From JAULUH01 sp032111745 (GTDB taxonomy: Bacteria; Chloroflexota; Anaerolineae; JAAEKA01), in assembly GCA_032111745.1 (NCBI GenBank), contig JAULUH010000540.1, forward strand, positions 1 to 13,264: a stretch of 13,264 nt of DNA, given 5' to 3'. Position 1 is the first letter of the stretch, and each line of letters opens with the position of its first letter. Positions 1 to 6,612 of this stretch are shown here, in pieces. The notes under the pieces were generated by a model. That model was not told the DNA's origin. It did no database searches and saw only the letters and a program-made list of their open reading frames with translations. The position numbers were made by a program, and so were the translations under genes.

Positions 1-4
1 GGGG

Positions 5-1156
5 TCACGCCGCGGCGAAGACCACCTCGCCCGCCACGATAGTGTTGCGTACCGTCAGCTCAGAATCCAGCAGCACCAGGTCGGCGTTATAGCCGGGAGC
101 GATCCGGCCGAGGCTGTGCGCCAGGCTCAGGGCTCGGGCGGGGGTGGTGGTAATCGTCGCCAGGGCTTGAGGTAGCGGGCAGCCGGTGAAGGCCATAAGG
201 TTGCGCAAGGCCTGGTCCAGTGCCAGGATGCTGCCAGCCAGGATACCGTCAGCCAGGCGCGCGCTGGTGGCGTCTACCTGCACCTCGAAATCGCCTAGCA
301 GGTGCATGCCAGGCGCCATCCCCAGGGCCGCCATGGCATCGGTCACCAGGTTCAAGCGCTGGCTGCCCAGGCAGGCCCAGATCAACCTTACGATGGCCGG
401 GTGGGTATGAATGCCGTCGGCGATGAGCCCGGCAACCGGCCGGTCATCGGTCAGCAGGGCTCCGGGCAGGCCAGGCTCGCGGTGCAAGAGGTTGGGCATG
501 GCGTTAAACAGGTGGGTGCCGTAGCGAATGCCGGCGTCGAAGGCAGCCATGGCCTCGGCGTAGGTCGCCATGGAGTGGCCGGCGCTGACCAGCACCCCCC
601 GGCCGGCCAGGGCTTCGACCATGGGCAGCGCGCCCGGCAGCTCCGGCGCCAGGGTCACCAGGCGCACCCCCTGCTCCGGTGACCAATCGGCTACCACGCC
701 GAGATCGGGCTGGCGCAGGTAGGCCGGGTTGTGGGCACCCTTCTTCTGCGGGTTCAGGAAGGGGCCTTCCACGTGCAGGCCGAGGGGCACGGTGGCCCGG
801 TAGCCGGCTGGCCGGCCGTATACCACCACCTCCTGGGCCTGGGAGACGCGGGACAAAGGCGACGTGATGATGGTGGGCAGGAAGGCCGTCACCCCGTAGC
901 GCGGCAGCTGCGCCGCCACCTGCCAGATGGTGGCCGGCTCGGCCGTGAAATCGGCCCCGAAGCCGCCGTTGAACTGCAGGTCGATGAAGCCGGGCACTAC
1001 CAGGAAGCCGGTGGCGTCGATCAGGCGAGCCCCCGGGGGGCAGGGCACCTCGGCGGCTGGGCCGGCGGCGACGATCCGATTCTCCTCGATCAGCACCGCC
1101 GTGTCGCCGGGTATAGGAGCCGGAGTGTAGAGCTGGCTAGTTTTTATGTAAATCAT
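5..1156 (-). CDS. nagA: N-acetylglucosamine-6-phosphate deacetylase
   Basis: NagA hydrolyses GlcNAc-6-phosphate to glucosamine-6-phosphate and acetate in the cytoplasm, the committed step of GlcNAc catabolism and cell-wall amino-sugar recycling. The 383-residue protein is full length for this amidohydrolase family. Visible motifs are PGFIDLQFNG (55-64), HVEGPF with metal-ligand candidate E130, SAGHS with H194, THLFNAM with H215, DGIHTHP with H250, and VTDAMAA with D273, which matches the catalytic aspartate position. The C-terminal LGRIAPGYNADLVLLD segment is the usual closing beta-sandwich motif. The ATG at 1156 is preceded by AGGA about nine bases upstream, a moderate ribosome binding site. 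It lies 57 bases downstream of the ROK-family gene on the same strand, so the two are probably co-transcribed. The stop codon is only four bases from the window edge, so what follows is unknown. Family assignment is secure. Confidence 0.96.
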   Translation of the reverse strand: MIYIKTSQLYTPAPIPGDTAVLIEENRIVAAGPAAEVPCPPGARLIDATGFLVVPGFIDLQFNGGFGADFTAEPATIWQVAAQLPRYGVTAFLPTIITSPLSRVSQAQEVVVYGRPAGYRATVPLGLHVEGPFLNPQKKGAHNPAYLRQPDLGVVADWSPEQGVRLVTLAPELPGALPMVEALAGRGVLVSAGHSMATYAEAMAAFDAGIRYGTHLFNAMPNLLHREPGLPGALLTDDRPVAGLIADGIHTHPAIVRLIWACLGSQRLNLVTDAMAALGMAPGMHLLGDFEVQVDATSARLADGILAGSILALDQALRNLMAFTGCPLPQALATITTTPARALSLAHSLGRIAPGYNADLVLLDSELTVRNTIVAGEVVFAAA

Positions 1157-1213
1157 AGCTTGGTTTCCTGGTCTCGGCCAGGGGATTGCAGGCGCGGCAC
1201 GCCAGGTCCGGGC

Positions 1214-2614
1214 CTAGGCCCTGGTGGCCGGCAGGCTGGCGGCGGCGATGGACTGGCCCACCCGCCGGCTCTTCTCGTCGGGCAGCTGAATACGCAGGCG
1301 CCCGGCCAGCTCGGGAAACTCGGTCGCCAGCACAGCCTTAGCGCCATCAAGAATCAGCGGGCCGCCCCGGCCGGAGGTGACGCGGCCTAGGATCAGTACG
1401 TGGTTGAGGTCGTAGAAATCGGCATAGTGGGCCAGGCCATAGCCCAGGTAGGTGCCGATGGTCTGCCAGACCTTGATCGCTCCGGGGTGCCCCGCTTCCA
1501 GGTAACCCTGGACGTGCTTGAGCTTCTCGGCCTTGGTAGCCTCGGCGGGCAGCTCGATGCCTACCTGGGGGGCCAGGCGGAAGACGCACTGCTGCGAGAA
1601 ATAGAGCGCGCCGACGCCGGTGTCACCTGACCACTCGTCCGCCGGGGCTGCGGGATTGTAGTCCACCGGGGCGAAGGCCAGCTCGTTTAGCCAGCCGGTG
1701 ATCTTGCCCTCCTGGTCGACGTAGCCCGTGGCCTCGCTGCTACCCATGGCGATACCCAGCACGCCGTTGTCCTCCAGGGACATGGCCCCGGCCAATGCGG
1801 TCACATCGCCGTCGTTGGCCACCTCCAATGGCACGCCAAACTCGTCGCGAATGCGCAGGAACATGGTGCGGATCTCGTCGAAGCGATCTTCGGGAATGCC
1901 GCGAAACAATGACGCCACCATGGGCCGGTTGTCCACGTAAACCCCCGCGGAGCTGCCGCCGATGGCGTCCAGCCCGGGCAGCTTGGAGCGGGCCATCTGC
2001 AGCGCGGCCAGGATGTGGTTGTAGTGATAGCGAGGGTCGGCCTGCTCGGTGGGCTCCCAAACGATCTCCTCGCTGAAGATGGGCTCGCCGTTCACCACTG
2101 CCGATACCTTGAGGTCAGACGCGCCGAGATCGAAGCCGATGCGGCAGCCATCCAGGTGACGGCCGAGGGCCTGGCCTGTCTCGCCAGCGACCGGTGCTTC
2201 GGCGGCGGTGCAGGACTCCACGGTAAAGGGACGCTGGTACACCAGCTGGCCCATGAAGTGGTAGTCGAAGCTGCGGGCGCCGGCAGGAGCATAGGTGGCC
2301 TGGATGTGCTCGGCGATGGCGCGGGGCCCGCCAATGATCACACGCCACCCGCCGCGTTGCCACAGCAAGAACTTGACGAGGCGTTCGACATAGGGAAGGT
2401 TAGCTGCGGCCTGCGGATGGCCCTCGGGAAACACACGGGTGTCGAAGCGGGAAATCGCGCCGTCGGAGCGTTCCAGGGCGATCGCCAGAGGCACGCCGCC
2501 ACCGGCGTTGTCGACCTGGTGCCGGAAGGCCCGGTTGGCCAGCACCGCGGGCCGGAAGTCCGGGTCCAGGGCGGGCAATGAAGCGGGAGCAATCAGGGAA
2601 AACACGTTTGACAT
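1214..2614 (-). CDS. ROK-family sugar kinase-like protein, long zinc-motif-less type
   Basis: The 466-residue protein has an actin-like ATPase core of the ROK (repressor/ORF/kinase) type: phosphate-1 loop IGFDLGASDLK (159-169), a catalytic-type VANDGDVTALAG (265-276) whose D268 would be the base, and GIAMGSSEATGY (287-298) as the phosphate-2 loop. The ROK zinc motif CxCGxxGC is absent. The equivalent stretch reads GWLNELAFAPVD (307-318), followed by DEWSGDTGVG. About 155 residues precede the kinase core; from memory they belong to this long ROK subfamily and are not a recent fusion. There is no DNA-binding helix-turn-helix, so a kinase or sugar-sensing role is more likely than a repressor. 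Neighbouring nagA makes an amino sugar such as GlcNAc a plausible substrate, but this is inferred. The ATG at 2614 has a good GAGGA site five bases upstream. It starts 21 bases after the upstream gene ends. Confidence 0.85.
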   Translation of the reverse strand: MSNVFSLIAPASLPALDPDFRPAVLANRAFRHQVDNAGGGVPLAIALERSDGAISRFDTRVFPEGHPQAAANLPYVERLVKFLLWQRGGWRVIIGGPRAIAEHIQATYAPAGARSFDYHFMGQLVYQRPFTVESCTAAEAPVAGETGQALGRHLDGCRIGFDLGASDLKVSAVVNGEPIFSEEIVWEPTEQADPRYHYNHILAALQMARSKLPGLDAIGGSSAGVYVDNRPMVASLFRGIPEDRFDEIRTMFLRIRDEFGVPLEVANDGDVTALAGAMSLEDNGVLGIAMGSSEATGYVDQEGKITGWLNELAFAPVDYNPAAPADEWSGDTGVGALYFSQQCVFRLAPQVGIELPAEATKAEKLKHVQGYLEAGHPGAIKVWQTIGTYLGYGLAHYADFYDLNHVLILGRVTSGRGGPLILDGAKAVLATEFPELAGRLRIQLPDEKSRRVGQSIAAASLPATRA

Positions 2615-2619
2615 CGATG

Positions 2620-2624
2620 TCCTC
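2620..2624 (-). promoter_or_regulatory. Ribosome binding site of the ROK-family gene
   Basis: On the minus strand GAGGA lies five bases before the ATG at 2614. It fixes the start of the ROK protein and sits in the 21-base gap after the upstream gene. Confidence 0.6.
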
Positions 2625-2635
2625 GCTCTGCGGTT

Positions 2636-3394
2636 TTACTGGCTGATCCAGTCCACGGTGTGGCACATAGCGTCGGCGACGTCGCCTTGCCGGTGTTGCA
2701 CCTCCAGGCGCGGGCTCACCGGGGAGCCGCCCACGTCCACTACCTGGACGTAATGCACGTTGGGAGTATCACCCAGCACGAAATCGTACTGGCCCAGGTC
2801 TGCGGATCCGGCTTTCGTCTCCACGGTCTGCTCGTTGCCATACTGATCGTAGCGCCAGAGCCTGACGCCGGGCAGTGGGTTGCCGGCGGTATCCCACACG
2901 GTTCCTCGAATGGACGCGCCCGGGCAGCCATCCGGGGTGTGGCGTACGGGGCCGGCCGGGAGAAACGCAAAGGCTACGCCGGCAGGCGTTGGGCTGGGGG
3001 CGGAGGAGGGAGAGGTGACAGGAGCCAGCGCCGGCGTGTCCTCACCGGCAGGGGTCACCAGGGTGGGGATGGGGCTGGGTTCCGCACCGGCAGCAACCGT
3101 GCCAGTCACGCTCTCAGGCGGGAGCGGGAGGCTTGCCGGCTCGTCAGCTGCCGGGGACGCCGGTGGTGCGGCCGTGACGGTAGGGCCGGGTTGGGTGTCC
3201 AAGCCCGGGACGGGGCGGCGGCGGGGGATCAGGGCGTTGATGTCGACGCCAGCGACGGCCTCCTGGAGGCTGGCCACCACGTCCAGCTGGGGCATCTCCA
3301 CGGGCTGAACCAGGCGCAAGCCGAGCCAGGCTCCGGCCACGGCGGCCAACAACACCAGGAGAAATGCCAGCGCATAATGACGTCTTTGGCGCAT
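2636..3394 (-). CDS. Membrane-anchored protein with Pro-rich linker and carboxypeptidase-regulatory-like domain
   Basis: No named function is recognised. The 252-residue protein starts MRQRRHYALAF with a basic end followed by one hydrophobic segment (about 8-27), read as an uncleaved signal anchor; there is no lipobox. Residues about 60-140 form a low-complexity linker rich in Pro, Ala, Thr and Ser. The C-terminal domain (about 157-252) begins CPGASIRGTVWDTAGNPLPG, the pattern of a CarboxypepD_reg/SdrB-like beta-sandwich with the G-x-V-x-D-x-x-G-x-P-L-x-G-V motif. C157 and C244 could form a disulphide outside the cell. The likely role is an extracytoplasmic, surface-displayed domain of unknown ligand. 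The ATG at 3394 lacks a clear ribosome binding site. The ROK gene starts 21 bases downstream, so the two may share a transcript. It is divergent from the tRNA gene. Confidence 0.75.
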   Translation of the reverse strand: MRQRRHYALAFLLVLLAAVAGAWLGLRLVQPVEMPQLDVVASLQEAVAGVDINALIPRRRPVPGLDTQPGPTVTAAPPASPAADEPASLPLPPESVTGTVAAGAEPSPIPTLVTPAGEDTPALAPVTSPSSAPSPTPAGVAFAFLPAGPVRHTPDGCPGASIRGTVWDTAGNPLPGVRLWRYDQYGNEQTVETKAGSADLGQYDFVLGDTPNVHYVQVVDVGGSPVSPRLEVQHRQGDVADAMCHTVDWISQ

Positions 3395-3400
3395 GGGAAC

Positions 3401-3429
3401 TTGCTCGTTTGACCTATTGATGCTATACT
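3401..3429 (+). promoter_or_regulatory. Promoter of tRNA-Val
   Basis: TTGCTC (3401-3406) and TATACT (3424-3429) are separated by 17 bases, giving a predicted transcription start a few bases before the tRNA at 3443. The -10 box matches five of six consensus bases and the -35 only three. A closer TTGACC at 3409-3414 leaves only 9 bases and cannot act as -35 with this -10. Confidence 0.5.
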
Positions 3430-3442
3430 TTGATCCGCCAGA

Positions 3443-3516
3443 GGGCGAGTAGCTCAGTCGGTTAGAGCGCTGCGCTCACATCGCAGAGGTCAGGGGTTCA
3501 AGTCCCTTCTCGCCCA
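3443..3516 (+). tRNA. tRNA-Val (anticodon CAC)
   Basis: A complete cloverleaf is visible. The acceptor stem GGGCGAG (3443-3449) pairs with CTCGCCC (3509-3515), with discriminator A at 3516. The D stem is GCTC/GAGC (3452-3455 with 3465-3468). The anticodon stem CTGCG/CGCAG encloses loop CTCACAT with anticodon CAC at 3477-3479, which reads GTG valine codons. The variable loop is five bases, and the T arm AGGGG-TTCAAGT-CCCTT follows. The 3' CCA is not encoded, so it must be added after transcription. The gene is monocistronic, with its own promoter and terminator. Confidence 0.97.
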
Positions 3517-3526
3517 CTCGTCCGGG

Positions 3527-3560
3527 ACAACCGGCTGCCGTACGCAGCCGGTTTGTCTTT
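3527..3560 (+). terminator. Intrinsic terminator of tRNA-Val
   Basis: ACAACCGGCTGC (3527-3538) pairs with GCAGCCGGTTTGT (3544-3556) around loop CGTAC, with one bulged base, and is followed by CTTT. The stem is long and GC-rich but the T-tract is short and interrupted. Its position 11 bases after the tRNA makes a termination role very likely. Confidence 0.8.
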
Positions 3561-3601
3561 ATGATGGCAGGACTGCTCAGGATTATACCCGCTAGCACCC
3601 T

Positions 3602-3615
3602 GTGAACAAGTTCAC
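3602..3615. promoter_or_regulatory. Inverted repeat GTGAAC-AA-GTTCAC, candidate operator
   Basis: A perfect 6+6 bp inverted repeat with a 2-bp spacer lies 51 bases upstream of the ATG at 3667, in the only regulatory region of the plus-strand membrane-protein gene. The geometry suits a dimeric repressor. The regulator is unknown. The 2-bp spacer differs from the GAAC-N4-GTTC form of Gram-positive SOS boxes. Confidence 0.35.
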
Positions 3616-3666
3616 GCCACTGCGCTATGCCGAGGTCAGGCGCTGCCGCACACCCTGGAACACACC

Positions 3667-4464
3667 ATGCCCGATGACTTAGTCCAACAGTTGCTGCGGT
3701 GGTTGCCGGACCAACGGCTCTGGCAGGCGTCGCCGGTGCCGTGGGTGCTGGGCTCGCTGGTCCTTGGCATTGGCGCGCGGCTCGTGCTGTGGGCAGGCAT
3801 CAGCAGGTCACAGGGCCTGCGCTCCTGGTATGGCACGCCGGCCGGGCGGGTGCTGGCCTGGCTAGCATGGATGGCCTGGCTCATTGGGCCGGGCTATGCG
3901 GCCGTGCTGGTGGGCGTATTGTCACCCCGTCTGATGGGGCTGACCCAGGTCGACTGGGGAGCGCCTTTTGGCTACGGCCTGGCCTTCGCCGGGTTAGCTG
4001 TAGCCATTCTGGTTGCCGCTGGCGTGATGGTGCGCCAGGCCAGGGATGCCTGGCCAGCCTGGCCGACCCTCTCGGCGGCGCTCGCCGGCAGCGTCCTGCT
4101 GGCGGCGGAGGCCGGAGCCCTGCAATGGCACTGGGCATTCTACCGCAGCGCGGCCATCCAGGGGGCCCAGGAGCTGGGAGCCAGCGGACCCCTGGTGTGG
4201 GGCACGTGGATTGCCGTGGGGCTCGCCATGCTGGAAGGAGTTCTGAACCCCGGGCTATGGCATGATCTGCAGACACCCGGCCCGGCCGAGCGCCGGGTGT
4301 TGCGAGCCGTGCTGCTGGTGGCAACCGGCGTGCTCTTCCTGCTCAGCCGCAATTTCTGGCTGCTATGGGTCACCCACGCCCTGGCAGCGATGATCCTGGA
4401 GCCACGTCTCGCCCAGCCCCACCGCTGGCTCGCAGGCAGCAAAAAAGGGGCCACCGGCGGATAA
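3667..4464 (+). CDS. Polytopic membrane protein, possibly a degenerate CPBP/CAAX-protease relative
   Basis: The function is not recognised with confidence. The 265-residue protein has about seven hydrophobic segments (around 24-45, 62-84, 101-123, 134-152, 175-195, 210-226 and 229-245) and a short Lys/Gly-rich tail. Two segments resemble the CPBP intramembrane protease fold. HWAFYR (155-160) sits where EExxxR would be, with the Arg kept but both glutamates replaced by H and W. RNFWLLWVTHALA (228-240) resembles the motif with N-x-W and H. If the homology is real, the catalytic glutamates are lost and it is probably a non-protease paralogue. The ATG at 3667 has only a weak upstream GGA. The preceding 106 bases (3561-3666) hold an inverted repeat but no convincing promoter. 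It is convergent with the small gene ending at 4503. Confidence 0.65.
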   Translation: MPDDLVQQLLRWLPDQRLWQASPVPWVLGSLVLGIGARLVLWAGISRSQGLRSWYGTPAGRVLAWLAWMAWLIGPGYAAVLVGVLSPRLMGLTQVDWGAPFGYGLAFAGLAVAILVAAGVMVRQARDAWPAWPTLSAALAGSVLLAAEAGALQWHWAFYRSAAIQGAQELGASGPLVWGTWIAVGLAMLEGVLNPGLWHDLQTPGPAERRVLRAVLLVATGVLFLLSRNFWLLWVTHALAAMILEPRLAQPHRWLAGSKKGATGG

Positions 4465-4484
4465 GCTCACAGCCAGGGGCCCCT
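4441..4484 (-). terminator. Intrinsic terminator of the 99-residue membrane protein gene
   Basis: On the minus strand AGGGGCC (4484-4478) pairs with GGCCCCT (4452-4446), and CC(T)GGC/GCCGG can extend the stem inward. Six T follow (4446-4441). It lies 19 bases past the TAA at 4503. The 3' arm and T-tract lie inside the last coding codons of the convergent gene, where AAA AAA reads as Lys-Lys. The plus strand has no T-tract here, so it should act only on minus-strand transcripts. Confidence 0.7.
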
Positions 4485-4502
4485 GAACAGCAGTTCGCGT
4501 GG

Positions 4503-4802
4503 TTACATCAGGCGGAAGGCCACGTTGAGGGCGATCAGAACCAGCAGCAGCGCCAGGGCCAGGATGAAAGTCCGGCGCAGGTCCCCATAGACGTAGCGAT
4601 ATTCCTTGGCCCAGTTTACGGTGGCAGCCTTGCCGGTAGACGTCGCCATGCTCTTCTTGCTCGCAGTGATCCCCGGGGACGCGGAATCTCCCGGGGGCTG
4701 CCCGGTCGCCGGGGACGTCACCGCGCCGGCCTGGACCTCCGGATTCATCTGCGCATAGGTGCGCGGGCTTTGCGAGCGTGGCTTGCGAACTTTCTTGGCC
4801 AT
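4503..4802 (-). CDS. Small single-pass membrane protein of unknown function
   Basis: The 99-residue protein has a strongly basic start (MAKKVRKPR), a disordered Gly/Pro/Ser/Thr-rich stretch (about 20-60), a charged and aromatic segment VNWAKEYRYVYGDLRR (62-77), then one hydrophobic helix (about 79-96) ending in FRLM. Topology is probably a cytoplasmic N terminus with a C-terminal tail anchor. Short proteins ending in an EYxYVxxDLRR-plus-helix arrangement occur in Chloroflexota, in my recollection, and the layout is loosely SecE-like, but I cannot assign a function. The gene stands alone with a near-consensus promoter (4857-4885) and a terminator (4441-4484), which suggests steady, substantial expression. 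The ATG at 4802 has GAGAGG about 12 bases upstream, rather far. Protein-like composition and the flanking signals support a real gene. Confidence 0.8.
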   Translation of the reverse strand: MAKKVRKPRSQSPRTYAQMNPEVQAGAVTSPATGQPPGDSASPGITASKKSMATSTGKAATVNWAKEYRYVYGDLRRTFILALALLLVLIALNVAFRLM

Positions 4803-4856
4803 CGATGCCTGATCCTCTCAATCACCAAAACCTGGCTTGATCATCCTGACGGTGCT

Positions 4857-4885
4857 ATTGTACGCCAGGTCACGGCCACGGTCAA
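4857..4885 (-). promoter_or_regulatory. Strong sigma-70-type promoter of the 99-residue membrane protein gene
   Basis: On the minus strand TTGACC (4885-4880) and TACAAT (4862-4857) are separated by exactly 17 bases, and each matches five of six consensus bases. Predicted transcription starts near 4850, giving a leader of about 48 bases before the ATG at 4802. This is the best-matched promoter in the window together with that at 10291-10320. Confidence 0.65.
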
Positions 4886-4986
4886 TTCCAGGGCCGGATC
4901 TGTCAGGGCTTCTCAAAAAAGCCCCTCCTTCCCGCTTCGTCCACCCTCAGGCCTTCCATCGGCAAATCGCCTACCCAGCCATGAGC

Positions 4987-6600
4987 TCAGGCCAGCTTAT
5001 CGCCGCTGGGCCGGCGCCGCCGCAGCAGCCGGTTGAGCAACAGCCGGGCCTCGTCCACCTGCAACAGCAGCACCCCAGCTCCGTATACAACCGCACCAGC
5101 GGCTGTGCTGGCGAGCACGATGACCAGGTTGCCCTCAAAGCCGGCGGGCAGGCGATTGCCCAGCAGCGGGACCACGATCAGGAGCATCACACCCATGGCG
5201 GCGGCGGCCAGCGCGGTCTTGAGCAGCGTCACACCCGCGTGTAGCGACTGCAAGCTGCCCAGGCGGTGGCGCAGCAGCAGGAGCATGATCAGGACGTGGC
5301 CCGTGTGCTTGGCCGAATCGGCCAGCACCAGGCCCAGGTAGCCCAGGGGGTTCAAAAGCAACAAGGCCACCACCAGGTAGATGCCCACCGAAACGATGCC
5401 CACCAGGGCAGGCGTGAGGGTATCGCCGCGGGCGTAGAAGGTGTAGTTCAGCAGCCAGTCCACAGAGGCCGGGATGAGGCCCAACAGGTAGAGGTGCAGG
5501 GCGAGCACCACCTGGTCGGTATCGGAGGGCATGAACGCGCCCCGCTGGAAGATCAGCTGCACGATGGGCTCCCCCAGGACCCACAGGCCCACGGTAGCCG
5601 GCACGATCAGCAACAGCACCATGCGCAGGCCGCGTCCCAGGGTGCGCCGGAAGGAGTCCTCGTCCCCCGCGGCGTAGAATTGGGCCAGGGAAGGCAGGGC
5701 AGCCAGGCTGATGGCCACGGCAATCAGGCCATGCGGCAGCTGGATCAGGGTTGTGGCGCCGCGCATCCAGGCCAGGCTCTGCTCGCCGGTGCCGGAGGCC
5801 AGCCGGCGGTCGATGATCACCTGAACCTGGCTCACCACCAGCCCCAGGACAATGGGCAGATAGAGCCTCCAGATGCGCGGCAGCGCAGGATGGCGCAGGG
5901 CCGGGCGCAACCCCACCTGGGCCTGGCGCAGCTCAGGCAGCTGGATGGCGAGCTGCAGGATGGCGCCCAGCATCACCCCTAAGGCCAGCGAGACGATGTC
6001 CAGCTGCTCGTGCAACGCCAGGGCGGCGACGATGATCCCCAGGTTATAGACCGCTGCAGCAAAGGCCGGCACGGTGAAGCGCTGCAGGCTGTAGAGGATG
6101 GCCGTGACCACGCCGCCCATGGCCAGGAACCATACGGCCGGCGTCATGATGCGCATCAGCTGTTCGGTGAGAACCAGCAGGTCCTCGCTGAAGCCGCCGG
6201 CCACCAGGCGGGAAATGGGGCCCGCAAACAGCTCGACCACGACCACCAGGATCGCCACCACGATGGCCATCACCGACAGCATGGCACCAGCGGCCTGGCC
6301 CAGCTCCCGGCGCCGCGCCGGCCGGGCGTAGTCGCTGAACACAGGTACCAGGGCCGCGCTGAGCATCCCCCCCACCAGCAGGTCGTAGATCATGGTCGGG
6401 ATGGTGCTGGCGGCCTGAAACGCGCTCACCTGCCCGGAGGCGCCAAAGAAATAGGCGATCACGGTCTCACGGGCCAGGCCCAGGACGCGGCTGACTACGT
6501 TGCCGATGGCAAGGATGGTGGCCGAGCGCGCCAGCGACGGCGCTGCCGTCTCAGGCGGGGCAGGCAGGGCTGAGGGCTCGGGGTTAGCTGCAGAGTCCAT
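4987..6600 (-). CDS. murJ: MurJ/MviN-type lipid-linked oligosaccharide flippase
   Basis: The 537-residue integral membrane protein of the MOP exporter superfamily has 13-14 predicted helices, typical length for MurJ (about 510-540). Family hallmarks are GNVVSRVLGLARE (33-45), YFFGASGQVSAF (50-61), GGMLSAALVPVFS (77-89), QLPHGLIAVAISLAALPSLAQF (287-308, written here by position) and FQRGAF (351-356). MurJ flips lipid II outward for peptidoglycan synthesis. Charged cavity residues regarded as important in E. coli MurJ (D39, R52/R53, R270 by my recalled numbering) appear as S, Y-D and T here, so the cargo could differ. The first 25 residues are a Pro/Ala-rich cytoplasmic lead. It starts 12 bases after rfaE2 ends, so the two form one unit. 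The ATG at 6600 has no strong ribosome binding site, consistent with translational coupling. No convincing terminator follows in 4803-4986. Confidence 0.9.
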   Translation of the reverse strand: MDSAANPEPSALPAPPETAAPSLARSATILAIGNVVSRVLGLARETVIAYFFGASGQVSAFQAASTIPTMIYDLLVGGMLSAALVPVFSDYARPARRRELGQAAGAMLSVMAIVVAILVVVVELFAGPISRLVAGGFSEDLLVLTEQLMRIMTPAVWFLAMGGVVTAILYSLQRFTVPAFAAAVYNLGIIVAALALHEQLDIVSLALGVMLGAILQLAIQLPELRQAQVGLRPALRHPALPRIWRLYLPIVLGLVVSQVQVIIDRRLASGTGEQSLAWMRGATTLIQLPHGLIAVAISLAALPSLAQFYAAGDEDSFRRTLGRGLRMVLLLIVPATVGLWVLGEPIVQLIFQRGAFMPSDTDQVVLALHLYLLGLIPASVDWLLNYTFYARGDTLTPALVGIVSVGIYLVVALLLLNPLGYLGLVLADSAKHTGHVLIMLLLLRHRLGSLQSLHAGVTLLKTALAAAAMGVMLLIVVPLLGNRLPAGFEGNLVIVLASTAAGAVVYGAGVLLLQVDEARLLLNRLLRRRRPSGDKLA

Positions 6601-6612
6601 GATGGTCGAGGC

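Noticed and set aside
3443..3516. tRNA-Val as an integration site of a mobile element
   Set aside because: No integrase, no repeated tRNA 3' end and no change in gene style nearby; the gene has its own terminator.
3602..3615. Canonical LexA/SOS box
   Set aside because: Half-sites are separated by 2 bp, not the 4 bp of the Gram-positive consensus, and the downstream gene is not a known repair gene; kept only as an unassigned inverted repeat.
4906..4924. Hairpin GGGCTT-loop-AAGCCC as a murJ terminator
   Set aside because: Six-bp stem with no T-tract after it on the minus strand; the T-run is in the loop.
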